The position numbers were made by a program, and so were the translations under genes. A stretch of DNA of 64,000 bases from PSRF01 sp051000815. Its GTDB lineage: Bacteria > Acidobacteriota > Blastocatellia > Pyrinomonadales > Pyrinomonadaceae. Of the stretch, positions 43,087-52,425 are shown piece after piece. The notes beneath the pieces were generated by a model. It was not told the origin of the DNA. It did no database searches and saw only the letters and a list, made by a program, of their open reading frames with translations. The stretch lies in contig JBPCNX010000043.1 in assembly GCA_051000815.1 (NCBI GenBank), forward strand, positions 24,286-88,285. The letters run 5' to 3'. Each line of letters starts with the position of its first letter. The first letter of the stretch is position 1.

Positions 43087-44315
43087 TAACTGCCAGTAAT
43101 ACTTACGACGTTGCGATCGCCGGCGCGGGTCCGGCTGGAACGAGCGCAGCGATTCACCTTGCGAAGCGAGGCATACGCGTTTTGCTCCTGGAAGGAAAGA
43201 AATTTCCGCGCGCTAAACTATGTGGAGAGTTCATCTCTCCGGAATGCGTTGCTCACTTTAAGAAACTCGGTGTCGCCCGCGAGATTGGTTCAGCCGGTGG
43301 CGCTCGTCTCACCGAAACGAATTTTTACTCACGAAGCGGCAACAAGGTTACCGTGCCCAGCGAATGGTTCGGTAACAAAGCTGCCGCGATCGGTCTCAGT
43401 CGCGCCGAGATGGATTTGCTGCTGCTCGAGCGAGCCAGGCAGGTCGGCGTAATTGTGCTGGAAGATGCCCAGGCATCGGATGTAATCCTCAACAACGGAC
43501 GAGTTAGCGGAATTCGTTTGAAGTCAGCCGGCGGGTTTCGCGAGTATCGGGCCGGGATTACGATTGACGCAACAGGCCGCAGCCGAGCGCTCGCGCGCAA
43601 CATAAATAAACGAGAGCGGCAAAAGGGAACTCCCGACCAACGACGTCCTCGACTAGTTGCCTTTAAGGTTCATCTGGAAAATGCTCGAGTTGCGCCAGGT
43701 GCTTGTGAGATCTATTTCTATCCCGGCGGTTATGGCGGCTTGAGCGGCATCGAGGGAGGTTTGAGTAATCTCTGCTTTATTGTTTCCGCACGCGATGTTC
43801 GTCGTTCCGGTTCTGAGCCGGCCGCAGTATTGAACGCCACTGTGCTTAAAAATGTGCGCGCCGCCTATACTCTGGCTCAAGCTCGTGTGAGCACTGATTG
43901 GGTGAGTGTGGCGCTGGAGAGTTTTGGACGCCACAAACTCGTTCCGGCTGAAGGCCTACTAATGATCGGCGACGCTGCAGCTTTCATCGATCCTTTTACC
44001 GGCAGTGGCATGTTGATGGCTCTCGAGAGTGGTGAGGTTGTCGCTCAAGTCATTAGTGATCACAAGGACAAATTTGGGCTGGGAACTTCGTTTACGAACC
44101 TGTCCCTTGAGTATGGCTTGCGGTACAGCCGCACCTTCGACTCCCGTTTAAGAGTTAGCGGTCTGCTGCGACGTGCTGCTTTCGTTCCCCGCCTGGCTGA
44201 AGCGGCGATAATTTGTTTTGGCGCGAGCGATTGGTTGCGACGAAAAGTTGCACGGGCAACACGACCATCAGGAGAGTCGGAAGTAGCCGGCTCGACAATC
44301 TCCAGGCAGGCTTGA
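43083..44315 (+). CDS. FAD-dependent oxidoreductase, geranylgeranyl reductase/UbiH-like
   Basis: A 410-residue flavoprotein. The GTG start at 43083 overlaps the methyltransferase stop by four bases. The FAD motif is GAGPAGTSAAIHLAKRG. KLCGEFISPEC is the family loop and GDAAAFIDPFTGSGMLMALESGE the second FAD contact. It belongs to the group-A monooxygenase/geranylgeranyl reductase superfamily. Linked to the ketosynthase and methyltransferase it would be a tailoring enzyme (hydroxylation or reduction), but this is inferred. A paralogue-like flavoprotein is encoded at 16063-17286. Confidence 0.88.
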   Translation: MITASNTYDVAIAGAGPAGTSAAIHLAKRGIRVLLLEGKKFPRAKLCGEFISPECVAHFKKLGVAREIGSAGGARLTETNFYSRSGNKVTVPSEWFGNKAAAIGLSRAEMDLLLLERARQVGVIVLEDAQASDVILNNGRVSGIRLKSAGGFREYRAGITIDATGRSRALARNINKRERQKGTPDQRRPRLVAFKVHLENARVAPGACEIYFYPGGYGGLSGIEGGLSNLCFIVSARDVRRSGSEPAAVLNATVLKNVRAAYTLAQARVSTDWVSVALESFGRHKLVPAEGLLMIGDAAAFIDPFTGSGMLMALESGEVVAQVISDHKDKFGLGTSFTNLSLEYGLRYSRTFDSRLRVSGLLRRAAFVPRLAEAAIICFGASDWLRRKVARATRPSGESEVAGSTISRQA

Positions 44316-44628
44316 TGAAACCCAAAATGGCCTTAATAGATGTAAGATCGCAGTTCGAATAAACCTTGCCACAAGCGCACTTTTGGGGTAAAAAGACGGG
44401 GCGTTCTCGGTTAATGTTCTTTGCGCCCTTCTCAGTGGGGTGGCTAACATCAGTAGCCGTCATTGGCTGTCAGTGGCCGAATCACTCCCCAATTACGTCG
44501 TGAAAGAATTTGATTTTGGCGATCTGTTTTCAGCAGGTATCAGGAGTATTGTTCGTCCACTCACCAAACAATTTCGCGCAGCGGGATTCCGCGCGAGTTG
44601 CCGGAGCCTGCAGCTAAAGGAGAATAAG
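44316..44628. other. Intergenic region before the TonB-type receptor, no gene seen
   Basis: 313 nt between the flavoprotein stop and the receptor ATG. I see no conserved gene, clear promoter or terminator. The last 20 nt hold the AAAGGAGA ribosome-binding site of the receptor. Part of the stretch is an open frame continuous with the receptor, but it lacks protein-like character. Confidence 0.4.
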
Positions 44629-47600
44629 ATGATGGTCCCGTCCTCCAGGCAGCTGTTTCACGCCTCGATTCGGCTAACTTTCCTGTATGTCGTTGTCACT
44701 CTTTGCGCGGCCGTTGCTTTCGGCCAAGCACAATCAAATGCGGCTGACTTGCAGGGCTTTGTCCGCGACCCGTCCGGAGCAGTGGTGGTCGGCGCAACCG
44801 TAACAGTGCGCAATCCTGCCACAAACTTCACGCGCGACGTGACCACGAACGATGATGGTTACTATCAGATTACAAACCTGCCGCCCGGAAGTTACGAGAT
44901 AATTGTGGAAGCTCCCGGGTTCTCCAAGGGAAGGATTCCGAGCATCACGTTGACGGTAGGGCAACGAGCTGATCTGGACATTCCGCTTACGATCGGAGAG
45001 GTTGGCGCCACGGTTGACATCTCTGCTGCGGAGGTGGCACTCATCGAGTCGTCAAGCACTACCGTGTCCAATACTATCGATCAGGCCCGCATTAACAGTC
45101 TGCCCATCAATGAGCGGAGCGCCACAGGATTCGCGTTGACTATCTCCACTGTCGGCCGCGATAACGGGCGTCCGATTGGGCCGGCGCCAACGTCAGGCTT
45201 GAATATTGGAGGCCAGCGCGGGCGTTCAACCCTGGTGCAGGTAGATGGAGCGGACTATACCGACAATTCCATCAATGCCGCACGTACCACTGTCAGCCAG
45301 GAAGGTGTGCAGGAATACCAGGTGTCGACTAATTCCTATGCGCCGGAATTTGGCCGGGCCACTGGCGGTATCGTCAACATCGTCACCAAGAGCGGCACCA
45401 ACGATTTTCGTGGAAACGTCTTCGGTTTTCTTCGGCACAAAACGATTCAAGCTCGCAATCCCTTTGCACCCGTTATTGACAACGATCCAAGCAAGAAGCC
45501 CCCGTTTACGCGGGTTCAGTACGGCGCCACCTTAGGCGGGCCATTGGACAGGGATCGAACGTTCTTCTTCAGTAGTTTCGAACAGCGGCGGCGTCAGGAG
45601 TCGGGTTTCTTTACAGGTAACGTCGGCGCAGGATTAACCGGGAGCGTCACGATTCCACTCCCCGGAATCGGACCACAGGCGTTTACAAACTTGACGGCCG
45701 CGCAGGTCGCCTTCATCAATGGCGAACTAGCCACCGGTGACGCCGCGCGCATCAATCGCGCAGTAAGCTACGCGTATTTCGCTGCGACGGGCGGACAGAT
45801 TGGACTTAATGGGGTTAGCACATTGCGCAGTCCCGGGGGAGCGATTACTGCCGGACAAATTATCGGGGGGCGCTTCTTTCTCACGGGGGCACCAGTGCCC
45901 TCGCTTGCCAACAATGGAATTTTGCCGAACTTTACGACGGTTAATGCCAACGGCCAGCCGATCGCGTTCCGCCCGCTCAATAGCTTGTCCCGCATCTTTC
46001 CGATCTCCGAAGACACATCCTTCTTTTCGTTGCGCGTAGACCATCAAATTACGCAGGACCATCAATTCTCAATGAGGTTTGGTTACAATCCCAGCGACTT
46101 GTCAGGTATTCAAGACGAATCGCAGAACCAAACAGTCGGACAAAATGACTTCTCGCGCACCGGCATACAAAGATTGAAGGACATCTCCTTCGTTACGTCC
46201 CTGGCATCAACTCTTTCGAGCCGGGCCGTAAACGAGTTGCGCTTCAACTTTGGGCAGCGCAAAGCGAGTTTTGATTCGCAGATTCCCGGAACGGCGATCC
46301 AGATCATCGGGGCAGCCTTCCTGGGATCGAATCCGTTCTCTCCGGTTGATCGCCGGGAAACCCGCTATCAATTTACCGATACTCTGAACCTCATTCACGG
46401 GAGCCACACGTTCAAAGTCGGTGGCGACTACAACTTTCTTGATATTAGGGCCAGCTTTCAGCTGAACTTTCCAGGACTCTTTAACTTTAGTGGCGTTCCC
46501 GGCGCCCTCTCGCAAAGATTTCTGGATGGTACGCCGTCAACTCAGGCGGGATGTGTAGTAGCGCCTCCGACCCCAGTTCCGGCATATTGCACACCGCCGG
46601 ACTTGTCGCCGGTTCAGTCTTACGGATTCGGTGTTCCCTCCGCATTCATCCAGGGCTTCGGCAATCCGACCAGCGCCATCAAGAATCGCCCAATTGCTTT
46701 CTTCGCGCAGGATTCGTGGAAGATACGTCAGAACTTCACTTTGAATTACGGGGTACGCTACGACGTTGAGCTGACAGACACGATTGCGCCGATTGGTTTT
46801 ACCGATCCGCTGACGCGTATTACGCTGTCCGCTGCCGATTTACAGACGGCTCAAGATGTGGTGGGCGTGCAACAAGGCTTCCCACGCGATAAGAACAATT
46901 GGGCGCCACGCGTTGGCATTGCCTGGGACATTAATAATGACAGCAAGACAGTTGTTCGTGCGGCGTTCGGTCTGTTCTACGATCACCCGCTGCTTGCCGT
47001 AGCCTTCAACTCAGATATCGCGGACGCCGCCCAACAGCAGCAATACTTTAATGTCCTGCCCGGCAGCCCCGCGCCCAACCAACTACTCAACCCCTTGCAG
47101 ATATTTCAGGGAACTGTTTGCTCACCCGCAAGCGGCAATCCTATTTGTGCACCTTTAGGTGCCGGCTTCACGACTCCAGGTGTCGCCACTACGGCCCAAT
47201 ACCTGCCGGGAAGAGTCCGTTTCAACGATCAAACATTTGTCGGGTTTGGCCCGATCTTTCCTTTCACTCTGGCAGTAGGCAAGAATTTCGAATACGCCTC
47301 CGCCAATCAGGGCAACTTCACGGTTGAGCGCCAACTGACAAACAGCATGTCATTTTCGGCAGGTTATATCTTTGTCGGCGCGCATCATCTCCCTCACCCA
47401 CAGGACATTAATGCACCGCGCCAGGACTTGTTGATTGAAAACTTCCGCCGCTTCGCCGGTCGCAATCCAGCAAGCAATAGCGAAGCCTACTTGTTTTCCA
47501 TTCCCCAAGCTTGCCCGGGTGCGGGTTGTCCGCCAGGATTTACGGTACTCATTCCTGGCATCGTCGGACGCAACGGTTTGGGTCAGGGCGTTGTGAATCC

Positions 47601-48468
47601 TATTGTTGCGAATTTCTTCCGTCCCAACGCACCTAACTATTTCTTTGCCAATTCGGTGACGGGTGGTTTAGTGACAAAGGCAGTGCTCGACGCGACGCTG
47701 GCAGCAGCCAACAGCCTTCGCACGCCGGGCGCACTTACTCCTTTTGGTGAAATTGATGCTCAGTTGTCGGACGGTAACTCCACTTACCATGCTATGAACC
47801 TGGAATTGAAGCGTCGCTTCTCAAATAATTTCCAGTTTCTCGCTTCCTACACCTGGGCACATTCGATTGATGATTCCAGTGACTTGCAGACCCTACTCAA
47901 GCCGCAGGACAATCGAAACTTCCGCGCTGAACGCGCCGACTCGCTGTTCGACCAGCGGCACCGCTTTGTCTTCAGCGGCGCCTTAACCTCTCCCGCGTCA
48001 TGGCGCGGTTCGTCGAGCGCGGCCCATCGCTTCCTTGCAGATTTTACGGTCGCTCCCATTTTCGAAATTTCTTCAGGACGACCTTTCAACATATTAACCG
48101 GCGTTGATGCGAATGGTGACTTACAAGGTTCGACCGATCGCCCAAGCGTCGCGTCCGATGGGACACTGTTTATCCCGACTACCGCTTTCACCGCCGGCAG
48201 CCTCGGTCGCAATATGGGTATCACCCACAGTTATGCTTCACTTGACATGCGTGTGATGCGAGCAATCCGTTTAGGCGAGCGGGTGCGACTAGACCTGATT
48301 GCGGAAGGCTTCAACCTTTTCAATCGTTTCAACGAAGCAGCAGCGTCTCCGCTGTTTAGCGACGTTAACGCGTTCAACCAGCGGGCGGGGAATGGCAGGT
48401 ACTATAGCTTCCCGACCGCGTCTTATGATCCGCGCCAGTTTCAATTTGGCGTAAAATTGAACTTCTAG
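44629..48468 (+). CDS. Oar-like TonB-dependent receptor with carboxypeptidase-regulatory-like domain
   Basis: A 1279-residue outer-membrane protein. The ATG at 44629 has AAAGGAGA close upstream and yields a signal peptide (VVVTLCAAVAFGQAQS). A carboxypeptidase-regulatory-like beta-sandwich (about 40-125, GFVRDPSGAVVVGATVTV) is followed by a plug domain (about 150-260, GGIVNIVTKSGTNDFRG) and a beta barrel whose C-terminus is QFQFGVKLNF, the terminal Phe of outer-membrane proteins. This architecture is hugely expanded in acidobacteria (Oar-like). The ligand is unknown; such receptors are often tied to carbohydrate uptake. No sus-type partner is adjacent. Confidence 0.92.
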   Translation: MMVPSSRQLFHASIRLTFLYVVVTLCAAVAFGQAQSNAADLQGFVRDPSGAVVVGATVTVRNPATNFTRDVTTNDDGYYQITNLPPGSYEIIVEAPGFSKGRIPSITLTVGQRADLDIPLTIGEVGATVDISAAEVALIESSSTTVSNTIDQARINSLPINERSATGFALTISTVGRDNGRPIGPAPTSGLNIGGQRGRSTLVQVDGADYTDNSINAARTTVSQEGVQEYQVSTNSYAPEFGRATGGIVNIVTKSGTNDFRGNVFGFLRHKTIQARNPFAPVIDNDPSKKPPFTRVQYGATLGGPLDRDRTFFFSSFEQRRRQESGFFTGNVGAGLTGSVTIPLPGIGPQAFTNLTAAQVAFINGELATGDAARINRAVSYAYFAATGGQIGLNGVSTLRSPGGAITAGQIIGGRFFLTGAPVPSLANNGILPNFTTVNANGQPIAFRPLNSLSRIFPISEDTSFFSLRVDHQITQDHQFSMRFGYNPSDLSGIQDESQNQTVGQNDFSRTGIQRLKDISFVTSLASTLSSRAVNELRFNFGQRKASFDSQIPGTAIQIIGAAFLGSNPFSPVDRRETRYQFTDTLNLIHGSHTFKVGGDYNFLDIRASFQLNFPGLFNFSGVPGALSQRFLDGTPSTQAGCVVAPPTPVPAYCTPPDLSPVQSYGFGVPSAFIQGFGNPTSAIKNRPIAFFAQDSWKIRQNFTLNYGVRYDVELTDTIAPIGFTDPLTRITLSAADLQTAQDVVGVQQGFPRDKNNWAPRVGIAWDINNDSKTVVRAAFGLFYDHPLLAVAFNSDIADAAQQQQYFNVLPGSPAPNQLLNPLQIFQGTVCSPASGNPICAPLGAGFTTPGVATTAQYLPGRVRFNDQTFVGFGPIFPFTLAVGKNFEYASANQGNFTVERQLTNSMSFSAGYIFVGAHHLPHPQDINAPRQDLLIENFRRFAGRNPASNSEAYLFSIPQACPGAGCPPGFTVLIPGIVGRNGLGQGVVNPIVANFFRPNAPNYFFANSVTGGLVTKAVLDATLAAANSLRTPGALTPFGEIDAQLSDGNSTYHAMNLELKRRFSNNFQFLASYTWAHSIDDSSDLQTLLKPQDNRNFRAERADSLFDQRHRFVFSGALTSPASWRGSSSAAHRFLADFTVAPIFEISSGRPFNILTGVDANGDLQGSTDRPSVASDGTLFIPTTAFTAGSLGRNMGITHSYASLDMRVMRAIRLGERVRLDLIAEGFNLFNRFNEAAASPLFSDVNAFNQRAGNGRYYSFPTASYDPRQFQFGVKLNF

Positions 48469-48511
48469 AATTATCTCCAGGATCGAGACGCCCGCGTTTG
48501 AAAAAAACAGT

Positions 48512-48550
48512 AAAAGCGATCGGCAGGTAACGCCGGTCGCTTTTCTTTCG
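48512..48550 (+). terminator. Rho-independent terminator after the TonB receptor
   Basis: AAAAGCGATCGGC (48512-48524) pairs with GCCGGTCGCTTTT (48532-48544), a 13-bp stem with one G-T pair, followed by CTTTC. It ends the receptor gene 44 nt after the stop. Confidence 0.75.
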
Positions 48551-48556
48551 GCCCCT

Positions 48557-48652
48557 CTTCATGCGTGCCGATTCGTGTTGATTCGTGATCGTGTTCGCCA
48601 AACCAAAAGGCCTACGATCCACGAAATCACACGAAGCATCACGAACTATACA
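48557..48652. repeat. Inverted array of GATTCGTGTT-type units
   Basis: The left arm (GATTCGTGTTGATTCGTGAT) and right arm (CACGAAATCACACGAAGCAT) are inverses around a centre with AAAGGCC. The unit is about 10 nt. It is in the 541-nt gap before the TPR gene. The remaining gap to 49009 holds no gene I can recognise. Confidence 0.6.
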
Positions 48653-49009
48653 AAAGCCAACGGCGCGAGATCGCACCGGTTCGAAGACTTCTTGTGCAAC
48701 GCCGTCCAGGCATGACCATTGACCCATTGACACGACAAATTTTGGTTTTCTTACTGGTTGAATGCTGCACCAATGACCCGGTCGCTACCGCTCCCGGTTC
48801 TGATATTGAGTGGTAACGATCCTGAAGGTACCGAACTGCATTCGTGCCCAGGCAAGACTAGGTTTGTTTCATACCTTAGACTTGGGGTACATTGCCCGGC
48901 AGGTGAACTATCGCGGGCGAACTAATGGGACGTTAAAAGCATCCGAAGGCAGGTGTTCCAGTATCCTTAGTTTTGCCGCAACAAAAGCCCTCTCCCCGAA
49001 AGAAATCCT

Positions 49010-50263
49010 ATGATTAACCAACATTTCCAAAGGGCACTCTCTGTTGGCGCCCTGGCCATCGCGTTGGCCGGGAGTCTGACCGGGACTGCCAGCGCGCAAT
49101 CAAGTCGGCCTCGCCGCGTCAGGCCCGCCCCAAAACCCGCGGAAGACCCGCTACTCCGTCCTGAACGACGGACGACCGCAACTGCGAAGACCGATCCCAG
49201 CGCACCGTTGATCACCGTCCAGCCGGTGCAACCCGTCGTAAATCCCATCGCGTCGGGCGATACGGCGAATGCCTATGTGTTGTTACAGCAGAAGCAATTC
49301 GCCGCAGCCGCCAAAGAAGCGAAGGCTATTGCCGCAAACTTCCCCAACGATCCGGAAGCCTGGAAGATCGCCGGGTTTGCCGAGCTGAATCTGAAGCAGT
49401 ACACAGAAGCGGCGAGCGACTTGGAAACGGCCGTAAGGCTGCAGCGAGCTGCGAAACAGGAAGATCCTAATACGGTCGATGCACTCGCCCAGGCATATGT
49501 CCTCTCCGAAAAGTTTGAGCCGGCTCTGCCGCTCCTGGTCGCGGCGACTACACGGACCGGTTCGCAACCCGACCCGGCAATGCTTTATTACCGCGGACTG
49601 GCGGAATACAAAACAGGCAAGCTCGAAGATGCAGAGCGCACTTTCAATTCCGTCGTTAAACTTAACCCACGCGACTCTCTGTCACTGTTCTATCTCGGTC
49701 AGCTTTCGCTCGCGAGGAACGATCTCGACGCTGCCATCGCCGCACTTAACCGCGCCACATTAAACGATGCGCGGCTCGCATCAGCCTGGACCTTGCTGAC
49801 GTCTGTCTATCTGCGTCGCGCTGCTTCGAGTACTGACACAGCAAAAGCTGACGCGGATTACTTGAATGCCGTGCGTGCCGGCGAAGGACTCATTAAGGTG
49901 AGAACCGATGCCGAAGCTATAACGCTTTTCGGGCAGGCTTTGATTGGCTCGCAGCAATATGCGCGCGCAGCTGTAGCGCTCGAACGTGCAACCCTCGGGA
50001 GTGACGCGAAAGGCGTGACTTTCTATCTGCTTGGTGTTTCACAATCTCGCGCGAAGAATTTTCCCAAAGCAATCGCTGCCCTGGAAACGGCGGCCAGGAA
50101 AACACCGGATGATGTGAACGTTTATCGCGAACTCGGTTACGCGTATGAAGTTTCAAAGCAGTACGGCAAAGCGTTAGCTGCTTATGAGAAGGGCGCAAGC
50201 CTGGCGCCGAGCGATGCTGACTTTAAGGAATCGATGGAGCGCGTGCGGCCGTTTGCGAAATAG
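49010..50263 (+). CDS. Exported TPR-repeat protein
   Basis: A 417-residue protein. A signal peptide (VGALAIALAGSLTGTASAQ) is followed by a Pro/Arg-rich stretch and about seven tetratricopeptide repeats from about residue 85 to the end (ANAYVLLQQKQFAAAAKEAKAIA..., MLYYRGLAEYKTGKLEDAERTFNSVVKLNP, FYLLGVSQSRAKNFPKAIAALE...). TPR helices bind other proteins, so a periplasmic scaffold role is likely, but no partner is shown. The next gene starts 83 nt downstream with its own RBS, so the two may be transcribed together. Confidence 0.8.
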   Translation: MINQHFQRALSVGALAIALAGSLTGTASAQSSRPRRVRPAPKPAEDPLLRPERRTTATAKTDPSAPLITVQPVQPVVNPIASGDTANAYVLLQQKQFAAAAKEAKAIAANFPNDPEAWKIAGFAELNLKQYTEAASDLETAVRLQRAAKQEDPNTVDALAQAYVLSEKFEPALPLLVAATTRTGSQPDPAMLYYRGLAEYKTGKLEDAERTFNSVVKLNPRDSLSLFYLGQLSLARNDLDAAIAALNRATLNDARLASAWTLLTSVYLRRAASSTDTAKADADYLNAVRAGEGLIKVRTDAEAITLFGQALIGSQQYARAAVALERATLGSDAKGVTFYLLGVSQSRAKNFPKAIAALETAARKTPDDVNVYRELGYAYEVSKQYGKALAAYEKGASLAPSDADFKESMERVRPFAK

Positions 50264-50346
50264 AACGAGTCTCAGCGACTGATGCCGCCATCGAAAGCCA
50301 AACCCCGATAGTGATTGTTACCGATATCCGATTAGGAGAGTTACCA

Positions 50347-50922
50347 ATGAGAGTTTTCGCCATCCTGTTGCTTCTGCTTGGGACTGTCGTCTTTGATGCG
50401 AATGCGCAGCGCCCGCGAGCCGTCGACACCGGCGCCAGCAAGACCACCACGGTCAAGGTCGCACCAGCGCCACAGACGGTTAAGGCGAAATATGAAGGCG
50501 GTGTGTTTGGTCAGAACAAAACCATAGAAGGCACGCTGACTTTTGACGACACCAATAGTCGCCTGCTGTTTAAGAACAAGGAGCAGAAGGAAGTCTTGTT
50601 CATCCCCTACAACGCGGTGACCTCTGCATTTGCCGACACGCAGAAACGCCGGCCCGCCGCCGCGACAGTGGCGAGCCATATTCCGCTCATCTACGCTTTG
50701 CCTGCTCACTTTATTAAAACGAAAGTGCGCTACCTCACGTTGAATTTCAACGATACTGACACTCGGGTCTCAGGCATCACCAGCTTCCGTTTAGAGAATA
50801 AGGAGATACTGGCGTCGGTATTGCAGACGTTGGCGGAGAAGACTGGCATGGTTGCGCGTGGCGAGGTCTACGTGAAAAAACGGGTGGCAGATCCGAGCGA
50901 CCCAAACAAGACAAATCCATAG
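50347..50922 (+). CDS. Exported hypothetical protein
   Basis: A 191-residue protein that I do not recognise. The ATG at 50347 has AGGAG 7 nt upstream and gives a signal peptide MRVFAILLLLLGTVVFDANAQ. The rest is mixed beta with a conserved-looking core (YEGGVFGQNKTIEGTLTFDDTNSRLLFKNK) and basic surface residues. A strong terminator follows. It probably shares a transcript with the TPR gene upstream. Confidence 0.65.
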   Translation: MRVFAILLLLLGTVVFDANAQRPRAVDTGASKTTTVKVAPAPQTVKAKYEGGVFGQNKTIEGTLTFDDTNSRLLFKNKEQKEVLFIPYNAVTSAFADTQKRRPAAATVASHIPLIYALPAHFIKTKVRYLTLNFNDTDTRVSGITSFRLENKEILASVLQTLAEKTGMVARGEVYVKKRVADPSDPNKTNP

Positions 50923-50948
50923 CTTTGAGTTGAAGTGCAGACATTAGA

Positions 50949-50972
50949 GGCGAGCACGGGCTCGCCTTTTTT
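50949..50972 (+). terminator. Rho-independent terminator
   Basis: GGCGAGC (50949-50955), loop ACGG, GCTCGCC (50960-50966), then TTTTTT. It ends the 50347-50922 gene. Confidence 0.85.
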
Positions 50973-51051
50973 GCTCTTTAGACCAACCCCAACCCTCGGT
51001 TTGCTCTGTGCAGTTCAAATTACAGTACAGGAGTGTAGCGACGGCTTAACC

Positions 51052-51262
51052 TGATACCGCCTTCAGGCGGTTAGCCCGAAGGGCAAATAGACCAGCCGTT
51101 TTACGGCTGGTATGGTGCCGATTCCAAATTCAGTCAGGCCGTTTTGAACGGCCTTCCCTAAAGGCCGCTGAAGCGGCCTCTAGTTTATTGCGCCGTTTTC
51201 ACCAGCCGTAAAACGGCTGGCCTATTCGCCCTTCGGGCTAGCCGCGTGAACGCGGCAATAAA
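51052..51262. repeat. Nested palindromic hairpin-module array
   Basis: Eight or so small hairpins in 210 nt, for example CCAGCCGTTTTACGGCTGG, GGCCGTTTTGAACGGCC and AGGCCGCTGAAGCGGCCT. The outer units (GTTAGCCCGAAGGGCAAAT at 51070 and the mirror at 51225-51243) form an inverted repeat of about 40 bp, so the whole array is itself palindromic. It lies in the 353-nt gap between the exported-protein gene and the conserved hypothetical gene; no coding capacity. Confidence 0.8.
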
Positions 51263-51275
51263 CTGAATACGATTG

Positions 51276-51704
51276 CTATCGCTCCCGGACCGAATTTGGT
51301 TTGTCCTGATCCGCGTCTCTCTGCGTATATCCGCGGCTCAATTCGCTCTTACGCAGCTTTCGCGACAGTCTGCCTATACGTTGATCTCCTCTCAAGATCA
51401 GCTCGCACGCCTTAAGAGCGTTTTCTTCAAAATCTCCCATACGCGAAGCGAGGATGATCCACGCTTTCTTACCGGAACGCCAGATTTGCCGGCGTGGTAA
51501 CTCGGGAAATTCGGCGGCCAGACTGTCAGCATGTTCGGTTGTGGTGTAAAGCCACATTCCGTTGGAACCCCGCTGTGCGGTTGCGTCACGAAGCGAAAAG
51601 AGCAGCTTGTCTTCCAGGTACACATGAGTGAAGCCGAAAACCTTCTTGATGATTGGGCGGAGTGACTCGAGCTCACCGAGAATAAAGGGAAAGGGAAATT
51701 GCAT
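51276..51704 (-). CDS. Conserved hypothetical protein (TfoX-N-like)
   Basis: A protein of 142-153 residues. The N-terminal part (PFILGELESLRPIIKKVFGFTHVYLEDKLLFSLRD) resembles short conserved proteins with a TfoX-N-like fold, where similar proteins start at the MQFPF-type segment; hence I chose ATG 51704, though the frame is open to 51737. The C-terminal 25 residues are charged and look extended. I do not know its function. The flank on its left is the hairpin array. Confidence 0.55.
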   Translation of the reverse strand: MQFPFPFILGELESLRPIIKKVFGFTHVYLEDKLLFSLRDATAQRGSNGMWLYTTTEHADSLAAEFPELPRRQIWRSGKKAWIILASRMGDFEENALKACELILRGDQRIGRLSRKLRKSELSRGYTQRDADQDKPNSVRER

Positions 51705-51853
51705 CGTCGACGATTGCGGATTCCTCATATCTCTCATTGGGCAAAAAAAAAGAGCGGAGTCAGACCCCTGCCGGACCCAGGTTCACTCATGTTGAACTAT
51801 CAATTTCGCTGAGGTCGCTTTGTCCTAACCCGGCACACCATTAACGCGGTTTC

Positions 51854-52279
51854 CTAATTTTCCCTTTCAGGCAACGCACCGTGCAACTTCACCGGCGCTA
51901 TCAATCGCCAGGCTTCGCGCAGGTGCAGCGCTAACTCTTTATCGCTGACGCGCGGTAGTTCGATGCCGACCCAGCCCGCGCCGCCTACGTATGCCGGCTG
52001 GTAAAACTTATCCGGTTCTGATTCGATCAGCATCGCCTGAATTCCAATTGCGGCCGGGACCACCACAGCAATGTGCCCATCGTCGTGATGGTTAATCATC
52101 GCAAATACTCTCTTCCCCACGAAGAAGGTCGGTTCGCCGTGGGACAGCTTTTCCATCGTCTCGGGCAGCGAGCTGCAAATGCTTCGCACTCGTCCTACGT
52201 GCTTCTCACCAGCGGTGGGTTTTTGTTGTTTGGTTGCTCGCTTCACAGCAATTGGCCTCTGCGCATCGAGGGTAAACAC
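51854..52279 (-). CDS. MmcQ/YjbR family DNA-binding protein
   Basis: A 141-residue protein whose central part (VRSICSSLPETMEKLSHGEPTFFVGKRVFAMINHHDDGH, YVGGAGWVGIELPRVSDKELALHLREAWRLIAP) matches the YjbR/MmcQ fold. This family has a double-wing DNA-binding-like fold, but its cellular role is not established. The first 25 residues are Lys/Gln-rich and may not all be translated; no good RBS is seen. It stands alone. Confidence 0.75.
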   Translation of the reverse strand: MFTLDAQRPIAVKRATKQQKPTAGEKHVGRVRSICSSLPETMEKLSHGEPTFFVGKRVFAMINHHDDGHIAVVVPAAIGIQAMLIESEPDKFYQPAYVGGAGWVGIELPRVSDKELALHLREAWRLIAPVKLHGALPEREN

Positions 52280-52425
52280 AGCTGACAGGATTTACAAGAC
52301 TTACAGGATGGAATTTATCAAGGATGTCTTCGGTTGGTAGTCGCGGAACTTGCGATTCACTTGTACTGAAGGCCCGAAGGTTAGCAGGATCCCGAGGGCT
52401 CACCTGTGAACAACGATCTCCAGGA

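Noticed and set aside
51745..51765. GCGGAGTCAGACCCC fragment resembling an end of the miniature elements
   Set aside because: Too short and no inverted partner nearby.
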